From assembly GCA_949316495.1 (NCBI GenBank), contig OX439008.1, positions 37,531,822-37,595,821 on the forward strand: a stretch of 64,000 nt of DNA, given 5' to 3'. The DNA is from Amphiduros pacificus. Lineage: Eukaryota > Annelida > Polychaeta > Phyllodocida > Hesionidae. The notes beneath the pieces are model-generated. The model was not told the origin of the DNA. It saw only the letters and a program-made list of their open reading frames with translations, and did no database searches. The translations under genes were made by a program, and so were the position numbers. This document shows, piece after piece, positions 23,433-45,348 of this stretch. Position 1 is the first letter of the stretch, and each line of letters opens with the position of its first letter.

Positions 23433-25311
23433 TCATAGAAGTGGTTGGTTTTATACACAATATACTTGATGATGACATTGTGATATTTTTATGTCCCATA
23501 TGATAATAAGGAAAGCAATCTGTGAGAATCTGGGGGTGTGTTCGCAGTCATATTTACTCAGAATGAACAAAATGACATGGTGCAAAACAAATTCTCATAC
23601 TTCCATATATGTATATGTATGTTGAACCCCTTATGGAAGAAATGTTTGTAAATTATGTTGTATCAAATTTCAGATGATCATTGTATATAAAAACCACTTT
23701 AATTACAATGTGAAAGTTTAGTGTGCACTATCATTGACAAAAGAGGAATATTTTGATAATTTTAATTTGTCTGGGACTTGATTTGGTTATTGGGAGCGTC
23801 CTCTTGTGGTACAGTAAAAGAATAGCTGGTTTACTGTAAAATGGGAATCTGGTTAGTAAAATAAAAACACATTTTTTTCTATTACAATTATTGAATAAGG
23901 GTTTTAGAATTGTGTGGAAAATTTATTCCCATTTTACAGTAAAGGAAGTAACTCACTGCCTAGTAATTTACTTAGAAAATGTATATAAAAACCATAATTA
24001 AGCACCAAATCAAAAAATATTTTCTGCCACTTGATCATTGCAGTGTAAAGTTTTGGCAATGAGAAGTGAGCACATATTCCTGGCTTAGCTTCTTTATAGG
24101 TTACTCTTGTGCATAGATTTTGTATTTTGCTTATAACATGCAAGACATCTGAAACATATCATACAGATAATTTCAAAGTAATAATTGAAGGGTACATTGG
24201 TCTCAGAATTTCATCATTATAATTAAACAATATTTGATTTGTCTCACTTTTCAAGATATTTGATCATTAAGATTGGGAGAGATCTGCATGAAATGGAATA
24301 GCGACTGAAACAGTTCTGAGTGCCTTAATCAGAAATATGTACCAGAAATATGGTCTCAATGCATTAAAATAATTCAAATACTTAGTCCCAATATTGCAAG
24401 AGCAACCATCTTGACATAAAATATTTTATTCACAGATATTTAGAAAGAGAGGATCGATCAATTTTTAAATGTATCTGAATTTAAAATTGAGATATCGATT
24501 TGTTTGAAATGGTGCTGGTCATCATAATACATATCATACAATATACATGGATCTGACACAAATATTGTAGGTTTTTATAGAACATGTTTTAGTAGTTGCG
24601 AAGCCAGATGCAATTCATGAACCCACCAAACTCAGCTTATTGTATATTAAATAGTGTAATATATCAGGAAAAAGAATGTATACAAATTTATTAAATTTTA
24701 TACAAAGTCTGTAAATATATTTTCTTATGAATTGAAAATTTGTATGAAATGAACATTTATGAAAGTGAAAAGATGCCCTATTTGCATCATATATGTACAC
24801 AAAATCAGCGTGAAAAGTTACCACATTGTACATTTGTATAAAGCTCATGTCCCATTATCACACACATTATTATAATATATTTATCTTTATATTAATATGC
24901 TTTGCTGGCAGATGATTGTGCCATTTGAACCAATTATTTAAAGGTCCCATAGACAAGAATGGTTTTTCTTCCACCCAAAATATTGATCATTATAAAGCCA
25001 GGTAAAACAAGTGTTCTGGTTCTGGTTACTGGGCGATACTCATTAATATCATGTATACATGGTTTGGTGACAATATTCACCTTGTACAGAGCCATTTATT
25101 TGCAAAACCATTAAATTCACATATTTTGCAACAGTGTAAAAGAAAAAATCAACTTCTCTTGCCAAATATAAATTAACTTTGCCACAACCAGAAACATAAC
25201 ACTTTTGGTCCAGGACCTTCTTCTCAATGAGATTTTGGCTTGCAAATTTTGAACACATTGTTTCAAAAGCACCATGATTATAAAGATTGGAGAGAAATCA
25301 TGTAAAATAAA
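23433..25311 (+). other. Dachsous 3'UTR and downstream flank
   Basis: After the stop codon the DNA is AT-rich and without coding potential. Candidate AATAAA signals lie at 23860-23865 and 25306-25311; I cannot tell which is used. The stretch holds a 19-bp inverted repeat (23830/23943) and a motif at about 23788-23802 that weakly resembles a CTCF core on the minus strand. Confidence 0.45.
23830..23943. repeat. Inverted repeat with 19-bp perfect arms in the 3' flank
   Basis: TTTACTGTAAAATGGGAAT at 23830-23848 is the exact reverse complement of 23925-23943, with a 76-bp loop. Similarity stops at the arm ends on both sides. If transcribed, it would form a strong hairpin in the dachsous 3'UTR; it may alternatively be a small MITE relic. 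Confidence 0.85.
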
Positions 25312-25725
25312 GATGTTGTGCTTTTTTTTAACTGGGGCATTATTATGGTAGCTTATGTCAATTTCATCTTTGAAGAAAGCATATTTCTGGGTTTATTGAA
25401 TACGTATTATGAATATGTAAATGATCAAGTCTCTATGAAGAGTGAAAGGACATGTTATATGATTCTTTTTTGTACATGAATGGGCTAAAGCCAAATGATA
25501 TTAAAGGATTTTAATATAAAGATTCAAGTTTTTATTTTAACTTTATATATCTGCATTTAAATGCCAAAATGACCCTATGTGTCCTGAAAATAGTCGAGCT
25601 GCTAGCATAACAATAGGTTAACATGTATATTTTGAATGTACATATTTGCAAAGCAAAGGCTAAACAAAGTCTTAACCTTAATGTCTGCTCTTGGGCATTA
25701 CCACTGTGGTTCTGAATACAAATGA

Positions 25726-25907
25726 CCACCAGAGGACAGTCAAATAACCTACGCTTGGGACATCACTACTGTGTGGTAGCAGTAAAAATGACCACCAGAG
25801 GTCAGTCTTACTGCCTGCTCATCATCTCCGCCTCCAGCATGAGGCTCGGTCTGTGTGGTACCAACGAGACTGGTGGTACTGAGTAGATATGACCACCGAA
25901 GGCCAGC
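25726..25907 (+). promoter_or_regulatory. Cluster of three CTCF-core-like motifs
   Basis: Three sites each introduced by atgaccacc: CCACCAGAGGACAGT (25726-25740) and CCACCAGAGGTCAGT (25792-25806) fit 14 of 15 positions of the CTCF core; CCACCGAAGGCCAGC (25893-25907) fits 12. All are in the same orientation, between two unrelated genes, which is where an insulator would be expected. The flanks are loosely similar, so the cluster may have arisen by local duplication. Confidence 0.45.
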
Positions 25908-26167
25908 CCTACTCTCCTCTCTCTGGCATCCTGAGACCTGAGTGACAACCAGAATGGTCCTTACATCTATTTTCTTAGCATATTACAAATGAGTCTAGTC
26001 TCGTTATTATCATAAATTACAGTCTGGACCAGTATTATCACAGCGAGACTAGAAGAGAAGAGGTCTAGCTCCCACAAGTACCCCTCTCCCGATGTTCTTT
26101 TTGCTGTAATAATAGATAACACTTTGTATCTGCCTACCTGCTTCCCACACATTTGAGTGTATGCAGA

Positions 26168-27310
26168 CTTAGAGTAATATACCTAGAGGTGACAAGAGAT
26201 GCATCAAAGGTCCAAGCTTGGTTGCCGCCACAGCAGGTTGGTTTCACACCCTCATCCACTTGGCAGCCAGCCAGCTCACAATCAACCCCTTGTTCCTTAC
26301 CCTCTCTGACCATCTTTCCTGTCAGCATGCAGATTAACTTTCCAACCTTCCCATACAAATATATATTAAATGTGTATGAATATTAGACCCCAAAAATGTT
26401 TTTTAAAACTGTGTTGTAAAATTTACTATACTGATCATTACAGCTTCGAATATTCTCATGTACAGAAACTAGTTTCATTGATTTTCCACTCTATAAGTAG
26501 AAGAAACTCTATAAGTAGAAGAAACTATTATTTTATTTCTTTATGTTGATTTTTTGGAGATATATCTACCATATAAAACATTTGGTCGTTTCAAATGAGT
26601 AGGATGCAAATGATCATAGTTATATGTTACCTGAGAATAGTAATTCATAAAATCAATGCCTTATGAAGTTAAATCTGCATGAAATGACTGGACTTTGGAG
26701 CATAATTTTATATTGGTGTCATAAGGTGTCACAATATATATTAACACCATTATTATCGATGACATATTAACTTTCATTGACAGAAATTTCATGATTGCAT
26801 TATTTTGCAAAATGTGTTAAATTGTGAATTTAAAAAGGGCTTCTCGAGACAATTTGTAGATTTGTGAATATATGAATTGTTATAAAAACACTTCTGTTTG
26901 GTGCATGGAAATGAATCAAGTACCAGAATGATCAGTACACAGTGCAATTCCTGATTAAAATATAGCGCATAATGTGAAATACAATCTTGAGGAATTTATA
27001 TGTTTAGCTGCACCCCATAATTTATCTAGGTCAAGAGTTTGGGAAGGAGGGATAATCTCAGGCGGCAACCAAGCTTGGACACAAAGTTATCTCTGATCAG
27101 GTGTCATCAACTGTTTTTGAAAAAAGATTACTTTGAGTCTATTTCCTGTGTAAATAAACAAAATATTCATTGGTCCCCATTGTTTTCCTATGCAGTTAGT
27201 TACTGCTTAGAGTAATATACCTAGAGGTGACAAGTTGGGGAGGTTGGAAAAATACCCCACAGAGAACAGAGAGAGCCGCTGACCACATCACAGGGATGAC
27301 ACCTGATCAG
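26168..27310. repeat. Set of shuffled direct and inverted short repeats
   Basis: An identical 29-bp block beginning cttagagtaatatacctaga occurs at 26168-26196 and 27206-27234; a diverged relative lies at about 31654-31680. The 19-mer tccaagcttggttgccgcc (26211-26229) is inverted at 27061-27079, and ctgatcaggtgtcatc (27093-27108) is inverted at 27295-27310. This looks like pieces of one or more MITE-like elements, rearranged. Confidence 0.7.
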
Positions 27311-28134
27311 TGTTCTTTGGAGTTTAAAAAACATCCACTTCATATGACTAGATCTACAAATAAATTTGTCTGTTTCTGTTATGACCGCTTCTATAACAAA
27401 TGTTTTGAAAAAAAGAAAAATGCCTATATCAAACATTTTTGGTGATAAATGTTTATAAAGATGTCAATGACATTTATAAAATTCCAATTGCATTTTTTTG
27501 TTGGTCATTTTTTATTGATTTTAAATGATTAGATAACATTTTATGAGACACTCTATATATGATTGTACATATAATGGCAGGGATATAAATTGCATTTTCT
27601 ATTAACAGCCACATTACATTGAACATCATGGTATTTCTAAACTTAAAATTTATTATGCACCAATAACTAAAAACAAATTGGAAGGAAAAATAATTATAAA
27701 ACGTGTAGTTTCCTCAGTATCTGAGATTGTAACGACAAAATTTAACTCTTTTTTTCTCACTTTTATATTAAAATCTCCTCATAAAATCGTCTAAACCTGG
27801 AGCAGAGAAATAAAATGGGCTCCAAAAAAATGTATATCTCCAAATTCTGTTAAAAAAACAAAAACAAAAACAAAAAACAAAAACAAAAAACAAACGTTTC
27901 ATTCGCGATATGTAAAAACATATCCTCGTAATTATGATGAGTTTAAAAAGCTTTGAAAGAATCGTTTTAAAACTTTCTTATCTTGCACCTATATGCCGGC
28001 ATCATGACAGTGCCAAAGATGGCAACTTTGATGTCCCCTTTGATCTTGCGACGCTGTGCCCCCATTCTTAATTAACCGAAGATATCAGACACAGAAAGGG
28101 GCTCTGGTATGTGGCCCACAAACCCCGATCTAAA

Positions 28135-28140
28135 TATAAA
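28135..28140 (+). promoter_or_regulatory. Probable TATA box of the SLC6 gene
   Basis: TATAAA is followed at once by ccacgcccccc, a GC-box/KLF-type element, in a locally GC-richer stretch of otherwise AT-rich DNA. A transcription start about 25-30 bp downstream would give an exon ending in the strong donor at 28300. Assigning it to the SLC6 gene rests on strand and on no other start being seen in between. Confidence 0.45.
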
Positions 28141-28164
28141 CCACGCCCCCCAGCAGCTGTGTGA

Positions 28165-28299
28165 ACCAGCATTTGGAACCAGAGAGGGGTTTGTGAAACT
28201 AGGTCACTGGTCGGCCAAAGCACAGGACCCTGGGAAACTCCGCTACACTCTGCTATCCTAGGAACACTTGTAGGTCTGCTGCTTCACGGGACACAACCA
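28165..28299 (+). other. Putative non-coding first exon (5'UTR) of the SLC6 gene
   Basis: The stretch is GC-richer than its surroundings, follows the TATA box by about 30 bp, and ends in CCA|GTAAGT, a good splice donor. It contains no long reading frame. Splicing to an acceptor ending at 34377 (ctttaag) or 34384 (tttcaag) would put the SLC6 ATG at the very start of the next exon. The start coordinate is approximate. Confidence 0.4.
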
Positions 28300-29070
28300 G
28301 TAAGTGGCATTCTTTATTATCATATAATCATACATGATATGTAAAACATTGTCTTCAGCAAAATTTAAGAGTTTGGTTGCTCCGCCAAAAAATATTGAAA
28401 TTGTCTGACCATCTTCCTCTCCGCATGGACTACTGAGTACTTGTAAATAGAGTCTATTTGTGCATAAATGCCATAATACTTGGCAGTGATAACAAGTTGT
28501 CCAGTCTGCAATAGCAACCTCTGTATCATAGTGGTACAGTTTGAATGCAAAGCAACTTCTCAGTATTTAACTTGGATGTGCTATCTGGCTTTCAATATTA
28601 TGACCATCTGTATACCAGAACAGTTGTTAACCATTAAAAGTGTTCAATGTTAACTACTCCATGATTTTATCATCCGTTGTCACACATGGCACTTTTTTCA
28701 GGAGATTTAATTTGGACCGTGTCACTACACCATTTGGTCATTATAAGTGAAACAGAGTTAATAATTTTCATTTTGGAGTAAACAAATACCTGAAAGTTGA
28801 AATTAGTTTGCAAAATCAAATCTCCTGAAATAAGGCCAAGAAAAAGAAAGAGTTGTTTCTCATTAATTTTTTAATGGGTAAGGAGGGATTTGATGGAGTT
28901 ACAGACCCTCTCTTCATGGACCCTCAATAGCATAAAAAGGATTTATAAGGGATGGAAACAGTCAAAGAATGGATATGTTTTTCTTATACTGCAAGGATTT
29001 TAATATGCATCAATATTTTTCCCATCTATTAATTTGTCTCTTTGATGTCAGGGGTGTGTCGACTGCACCA

Positions 29071-30971
29071 TTTTTACCCTCAGCCCCTGATGTAATCAGG
29101 CTGAGGGTATTGCAGTACTCCTGGCGTGGGTATGTATGTATGTATGTATGTATGTATGTCTGTAGCGAACATCCTTGTCATCGCGATAACTCGAGAACAA
29201 ATGATGGCAGCTTCATGAAACTTGACTCACATACGCATCTGGTGAAAACCTCGAATGAGTTCGATGGACAGCGACCTTGACCTATTTTTCAAGGTCACAG
29301 GGACAATTATGTGAAATCCCAAGAATCGCAATAACTCAAGGACAAATGATGGCAGCTTTATGAGATTTGACACACATAAGCATCTGGTGAAGACCTCACA
29401 ATTTTTCTATGAAACATGACCTTCACCTACTTTTCAAGGTCACAGGGACAATTATGTGAAATTATCCTTGTCATCGCGATAACGCGAGAACAAATGATGG
29501 CAGCTTCATGAAACTTGACACACATAAGCATCTGGTGAAAACCTCGGACGAGTTCGATGGACAGCGACCTTGACCTATTTTTCAAGGTCACAGGGACAAT
29601 TATGTGAAATCACAAGAATCGCAATAACTCAAGGACAATTGATGGCAGCTTTATGAGATTTGACACACATAAGCATCGGGTGAAGACCTCTAAATTTTTA
29701 TATGGAACATGACCTTCACCTACTTTTCAAGGTCACAGGGACAATTATGTGAAATCATGCTTGTCATCGCGATAACTCAAGAACAAATGATGGCAGCTTC
29801 ATGAAACTTGACACACATAAGCATCTGGTGAAAACCTTGGAGGAGTTGATATACGGCGACCTTGACCTATTTTTCAAGGTCACGGGGACAATTATGTGAA
29901 ATCATCCTTGTCATCGCAATAACTCAAGAACAAATGATGGCAGCTTTATGAGACTTGACACACATAAGCATCTGGTGAAGACCTCCCACTTCCTTTGATG
30001 GAACATGACCTTCACCTACTTTTCAAGGTCACAGGGACAATTATGTGAAATCATCCTTGTCATCGCGATGACTCGAGAACAAATGATGGTAGCTTCATGA
30101 AACTTACCACAAATAAGCATCTGGTGAAAACCTCGGACGAGTTTGATGGACGGCGACCTTGACCTATTTTTCAAGGTTACAGGGACAATTATGTGAAATC
30201 CCAAGAATCACAATAACTCAAGAACGAATGATGGCAGCTTTATGAGATTTGACACATAAGCATCTGGTGAAAACCTCAGAATTTTTATGAAACATGACCT
30301 TCACCTACTTTTTCAAGGTCACAGAGACAATTATGTGAAATCATCCTTGTCATCGCAGTAACTCAAGAACAAATGATGGCAGCTTTATGAGACTTGACAC
30401 ACATAAGCATATGGTGAAGATCTCAGACTTTCTTTGAACGAACATGACTTTCACCTACTTTTCAAGGTCACAGGGACAATTGTACCATGAAATCCCCATC
30501 ATTGTGATAACTCGAGAACAAATGATGGCAGCTTTATGAGATTTGACACAAATAAGCATCTAGTAAAGACCCCAAAAGAGTTTGATGAATGGTGACCTTC
30601 ACCTACTTTTCAAGGTCACAGGGACAATTATGTCAAATCCATGACATTGCAATAACTCAAGAACAAATAATGGCAGCTTCATGAGAATTGACACACATAA
30701 GCATCTGGTGAAGACCCCAGATGAGTTTGATGGACGGTGACCTTAACCTGCTTTTCAAGGTCACCGGCCCATCATCTCAATAATTCTAGAGTAAATGATG
30801 ACAGTTTAATGATACTTGACACACCTAAGCTATCAAAGGAAGTAGATTTTGTGGTTTTTTTTACCCCTGCATCAATTTGCCTTGGTGCTGTGACGTTTTG
30901 TTCACAAATATTGTGTGGAGCGAATGTTGCGCAATGAGTTACCAGGGCTGAGGGTTGATGCATCTCTGATG
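29071..30971. mobile_element. Repeat element A: Helentron/pearl-like element with about 147-bp tandem units
   Basis: The left end reads tttttaccctcagcccctga and folds into a hairpin (ACCCTCAGCC/GGCTGAGGGT); a (TATG)n run follows; the right end reads gggctgagggttgatgcatc plus tctgatg. Between them lie about ten tandem monomers, spaced 142-149 bp, of two alternating subtypes. Element B at 40358-42141 has the same ends and core. Fixed ends, a terminal hairpin and a tandem core, without a coding frame, fit non-autonomous Helentron (pearl-type) elements of molluscs; the family assignment is inference. Confidence 0.7.
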
Positions 30972-32359
30972 CCTATGTTTTTATTATTTGTTTGTGTTAT
31001 TTTGTATTTGATTTCTTTGCGTTTAGAACTTACCTATTTTTTTACTTAAAATAGCAAAGTGCAGTTAATGAGAAACAAAATTCTTTTTCTGGCTTTATAG
31101 AAAATGCACTAACAAAAGTGGCAACATGAACCTATGCTCCTGTGATAAATATTATATAAACTCACAGTATTGACTTCTGAACGTACTGAAGTAATTTGAT
31201 GAACTGCATTAGACAAGAATGAGCATTGAGCAATTTGAGAAGACTGAATTCTTGCCTCTATCATGTTGGGATAAACACAAGGGATCATTGATATTCAATA
31301 CTTTTACAGGGGGCCCATTTCCATAGCCACCATGTACTTGATTTGTTCAGAGGCTAAATAAAATGTGTTACGGCATACAAGGATGCCTCATGCCAAGCAT
31401 TTCTGGAGCTGGGGGTCATTTCTGTAACTCACACATATCTTGGCATAACTTTGGAGAGAAATTTTGCCAAACCCCTGACACATATATCCGTGTGGTCCGA
31501 AAGTTGGTTATGATAAATGTATAGGGATAGACTGCTAAATGACAGATTAAGTAGGTTGATGTTAAGCTTAATTGTTTTCTATTTTTGTATTGCCTCCATT
31601 TTCATTGATTTTGATAGCCATGCATGCTTGCTATCAAAGTGGACATTGTAAGACCTTAGGGTAATATACCTAAGGTAAGACAAAGTCCTTCTCCAAAAAA
31701 TATTCTATAATTATGTGACTGAAAAGTAGTAAATGTTAATCTAATATATTATCTGAGTTTCACTGTGGTGCTATATTAAAGATGCGATCAAAATGGGATC
31801 CTGCTTTTTTTTATCACATTTTAGACGATAAGAGTCAATTTTTCTTTTATTTACAGAATCATATAGAATCATAAAAACAGCCCCTGGCTATATTAGATAT
31901 AATGACTATTCATACGAACCCGATTTACATTTGATCTGTCTGTCCTGTGTCTACGTTGCATATAGACATCCATGTATAAAATACCTCTCACTTCCTCTAT
32001 TGAGATTGGTTTACAACAGGAACACATAGGGGTATTTCTTGCCACTTTCCCCCAAATTATTTAATGGTCATTCACTTATTTAAAATAGGCACATTTGCTT
32101 TACATTGACAGCTTAGCGTATCTTATGTATCATTATGTGAATCCAGAGTGAGAGGCCCTGATGGGTTAAATGGCAGGGCAATTTGTGCTCCATGGAAAAT
32201 CTTCTTTCCAAATCTAATAAACAAGAACTGTGTCAAGGTTTTTATGAATGAGTCATCTGATTATTATTTCCAACATGCTTATCTTGATGTGTGTAAAATA
32301 CCATGCATGCCAGGGTCATTAATGATCACCAAATAAGATTATTTTTGCCTCCATCGTGT

Positions 32360-32694
32360 TCTGGTAGTAGTTTGTTTGGGGTTTTACATCACTTTCAACA
32401 TTATTTCAGTCATTTCGTGATGAGACCTACTTGTTGCAGATATAGTGCTGCCTCACTGAATTGTCATGTCGCAGGTCCTTGACATGACAACCCACCCGGT
32501 AACAGATTTACAAGGACAACGGGTTAACCCTTTAGGCACAGACCTCAGCTCATTTGGGAAATTGAATCATGAGTTCAATCTCGGCATGGCCGGGGATCGA
32601 ACCCACAACCTTTGGATCACCACAGACGAACTGGTGCTAATAAGCTGGCGCTCTAACCAACTGCGCCATGGCCCGGGGCCTGTCTGGTAGTAGT
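32360..32694 (-). mobile_element. tRNA-derived SINE with 12-bp target-site duplication
   Basis: On the minus strand a tRNA-like head starts near 32680, with a box A (TGGCGCAGTTGGTTAGAGCG) and a box B (GGTTCGATCCC) followed by CGGCCATGCC. A non-tRNA body follows, and the 3' end is GATGTAAAACCCCAAACAA. Both ends are flanked by tctggtagtagt (32360-32371 and 32683-32694), a perfect duplication. Body length is about 311 bp. The central part resembles mollusc SINEs with a conserved core domain (MetaSINE type), which I cannot confirm. The perfect duplication suggests a fairly recent insertion. Confidence 0.85.
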
Positions 32695-33127
32695 GCTGAC
32701 CAGGAAAATAACAAAATCACAAAACAAACATGTCAACTTTAAAACATAACTGACAACCTATCATATGGTTGACATATGGACCTCTGAGTATTTTGTCAAT
32801 GATATCTAACCACAATGCTGCACATAGCAGTTGTCATATAAATTGTGATGAGACCATTATCCAATTACTGGTATATGATGGCATATGATAGAGTAATGGA
32901 GTTACAAACCTTAATAACCCCACCACCATGTCTGTGCCAATGACCTAAATTCCAATATTTGAGTATATTTTAAAACAATTCGGTTAATGTGAACTGTTTC
33001 ATGTCATTTCACTCTCTAAATGACCGTGGTAATACCATCAAGTACTTCCATATGATTATATTTCATTTACAATTACAGAAGTTTAGGGACAGTTCAATTC
33101 ATCTGTCTCCCTGATCACATTTGCAGT

Positions 33128-33463
33128 ATCCTCAGGCCTTGACATAAAGAGAAAAATGTTGGTTGCCCAGTTGGGCCACCAGAGCATGAGAAGTGGTGGC
33201 CCGAAGTTTCTAGGGATAATAGAATGTGTAATACAATAAAGAGCATTGCACATAAGGTTGTATAGTGTCTGAGTGGGCGATACTTGTCCCGATCAAATGT
33301 TTGATCATGATATGAGATCTATCAAGGATTAGAATAATAAAATCAAGATAGTTTGGGCCATTAAAGATCAAATATATGGTTGCCCAACTGGGTTCACTGG
33401 CCCGAACAGAGGATCTAGTGGCCCCTGGCCAGTGCGCCAGTGCTTATGTCAAGCCCTGATCCT
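33128..33463. mobile_element. MITE-like element with inverted ends and 5-bp duplication
   Basis: The left end CAGGCCTTGACATAA (33133) pairs with the right end TTATGTCAAGCCCTG (ending 33458), one mismatch. Both are flanked by atcct (33128-33132 and 33459-33463). The interior has partly complementary blocks, such as ggttgcccagttgggccacc against ggttgcccaactgggttcac. At 326 bp without a reading frame it is a non-autonomous DNA element; the superfamily is not determined. Confidence 0.75.
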
Positions 33464-34384
33464 TCTCACGTATTCATCCTCGAGGGAATATTTTGAGAGG
33501 GGAAACATTGAAGTTCAATCACTTTATAGCTACACTTGTCATTAGAACATATCAACACATTAACATTAGAACCAGAACTTATTCTTCATCACAGAATATG
33601 GAATTGAGATCCTTATGGCTTTGAAAGTTACCATCCATTATGAACCATTTTTATGCTGTGAGATTGTGTAAATTTGGCATTTTTTTTTTAGTATCTGGTT
33701 TTACACAAGACACAACTGATGACAGTGAATCAATGAAATGTATTGTGTTTTTTGAGACCTTATTCATTTTCATCAGATGCCACAATGGTCAGAGATTAAA
33801 TATTTTAGGTTTCTCTTCAACACAATTATGATATCTCTTTTAATTTAAAAAAAAAGATTATGTTTAGAATAAAATCCAGATTTTGATAAATGGCTGTTCA
33901 AATGCAATTTACATTACATTTTAAAGAGAAAATTGTGGTCTGGGGATACAATAATGATATCATAAAATATATGGGTTTCTGCATGAATATAAATACCCCA
34001 TGGGATATCTTAATAATAATCCTATGATGTCTGTACGCACATCTAGTTCACTGACCAATCACGGCAGTCGTGACAATGGTGAGAGACAATGGCAATTATT
34101 TAGACCAATGAGAGAGCAGCTAAGAAATAATTAACATAGGTGTCCATAGTAACAATGGCAGGAAGTGGCGATCACCTCGTGATCAGCATTGCATAAGATG
34201 GCTTTCTCAGAATAAATAACAGAGACAAATCATTAAAACAACTGACAAAAAAAAAATTTCAAATTAACTGGCAACATAGTCATATGGGACAAATATGGAT
34301 AGTCTACTAAAACATATTTGCATGTATTTTTATTGGTTTTTGTTGTTGAGATATTTTTGATTGCGATTGGCTTTAAGTTTCAAG

Positions 34385-44813
<10,429 letters not shown>

Positions 44814-45348
44814 AGAAAGGCTTGATACGCCAAGTTCCTGGACATTATCTCTGGTACAAAGCTGCTGTATGTCACATCTGCATAGTAAGGAGCGCTCGCT
44901 GGACATATCTTAACACTCATGGAAAATGTGCCCAATCATATTTTAAATTCAGTTTATGAGTTCTTATTTTTTGAAGCTTTTTTTAAATTAAATCTTACCA
45001 ATTTGAATATAGTGATTGGTGGAACTTTAAATGTTTAATCATTAGATTAGTTAGTTATAGTCTCCTTTAACAGACAATAGACATATTAGTGGAAGTATAA
45101 AGCTTGACATCCTTCTTGTGTAGTTTAATCATTTGACAGTATTTCAGCATTTGATTCTAGCTTAGTTATCTGACATCTCTGCTGAGATTTATGACTCAGT
45201 GCAATGATTTTTTATGGTGGATTGTTAGATATACATATGTGAAGCCAAGTTTAATGTTTGTATGAATTAGGCGTTTCATATATTATGCTTAGGATGTAGT
45301 TTTAATAGTTCATTTCCCTTGTCTTATTTAAGTATATATTTTAATAAA
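44814..45348 (+). other. SLC6 3'UTR with candidate polyadenylation signal
   Basis: The DNA after the TGA has no coding potential. AATAAA at 45343-45348, followed by a T-rich stretch, is the best candidate signal and would give a 3'UTR of about 550 nt. Confidence 0.5.

Larger units (their letters stand above)
25312..28134. other. Intergenic DNA between dachsous and the SLC6 gene
   Basis: No coding frame is recognisable. It contains the CTCF-like cluster (25726-25907), a hairpin with TCTAGTCTCG/CGAGACTAGA arms near 25995-26052, repeated blocks at 26168-27310, a tandem 20-bp duplication near 26492-26525 and an A/C-rich run (about 27852-27895). Confidence 0.6.
28300..34384 (+). other. Putative first intron of the SLC6 gene
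   Basis: No coding sequence is seen. It holds repeat element A (29071-30971), a SINE (32360-32694) and a MITE-like element (33128-33463). A 50-bp stretch at about 28914-28965 (gcataaaaaggatttataag) has a diverged relative at about 48223-48270. The 5' boundary depends on the inferred first exon. Confidence 0.4.

Noticed and set aside
32590-32680. Genuine tRNA gene on the minus strand
   Set aside because: Box A and box B are present, but the anticodon arm and acceptor pairing are poor, and the sequence continues into a SINE body bounded by a target-site duplication.
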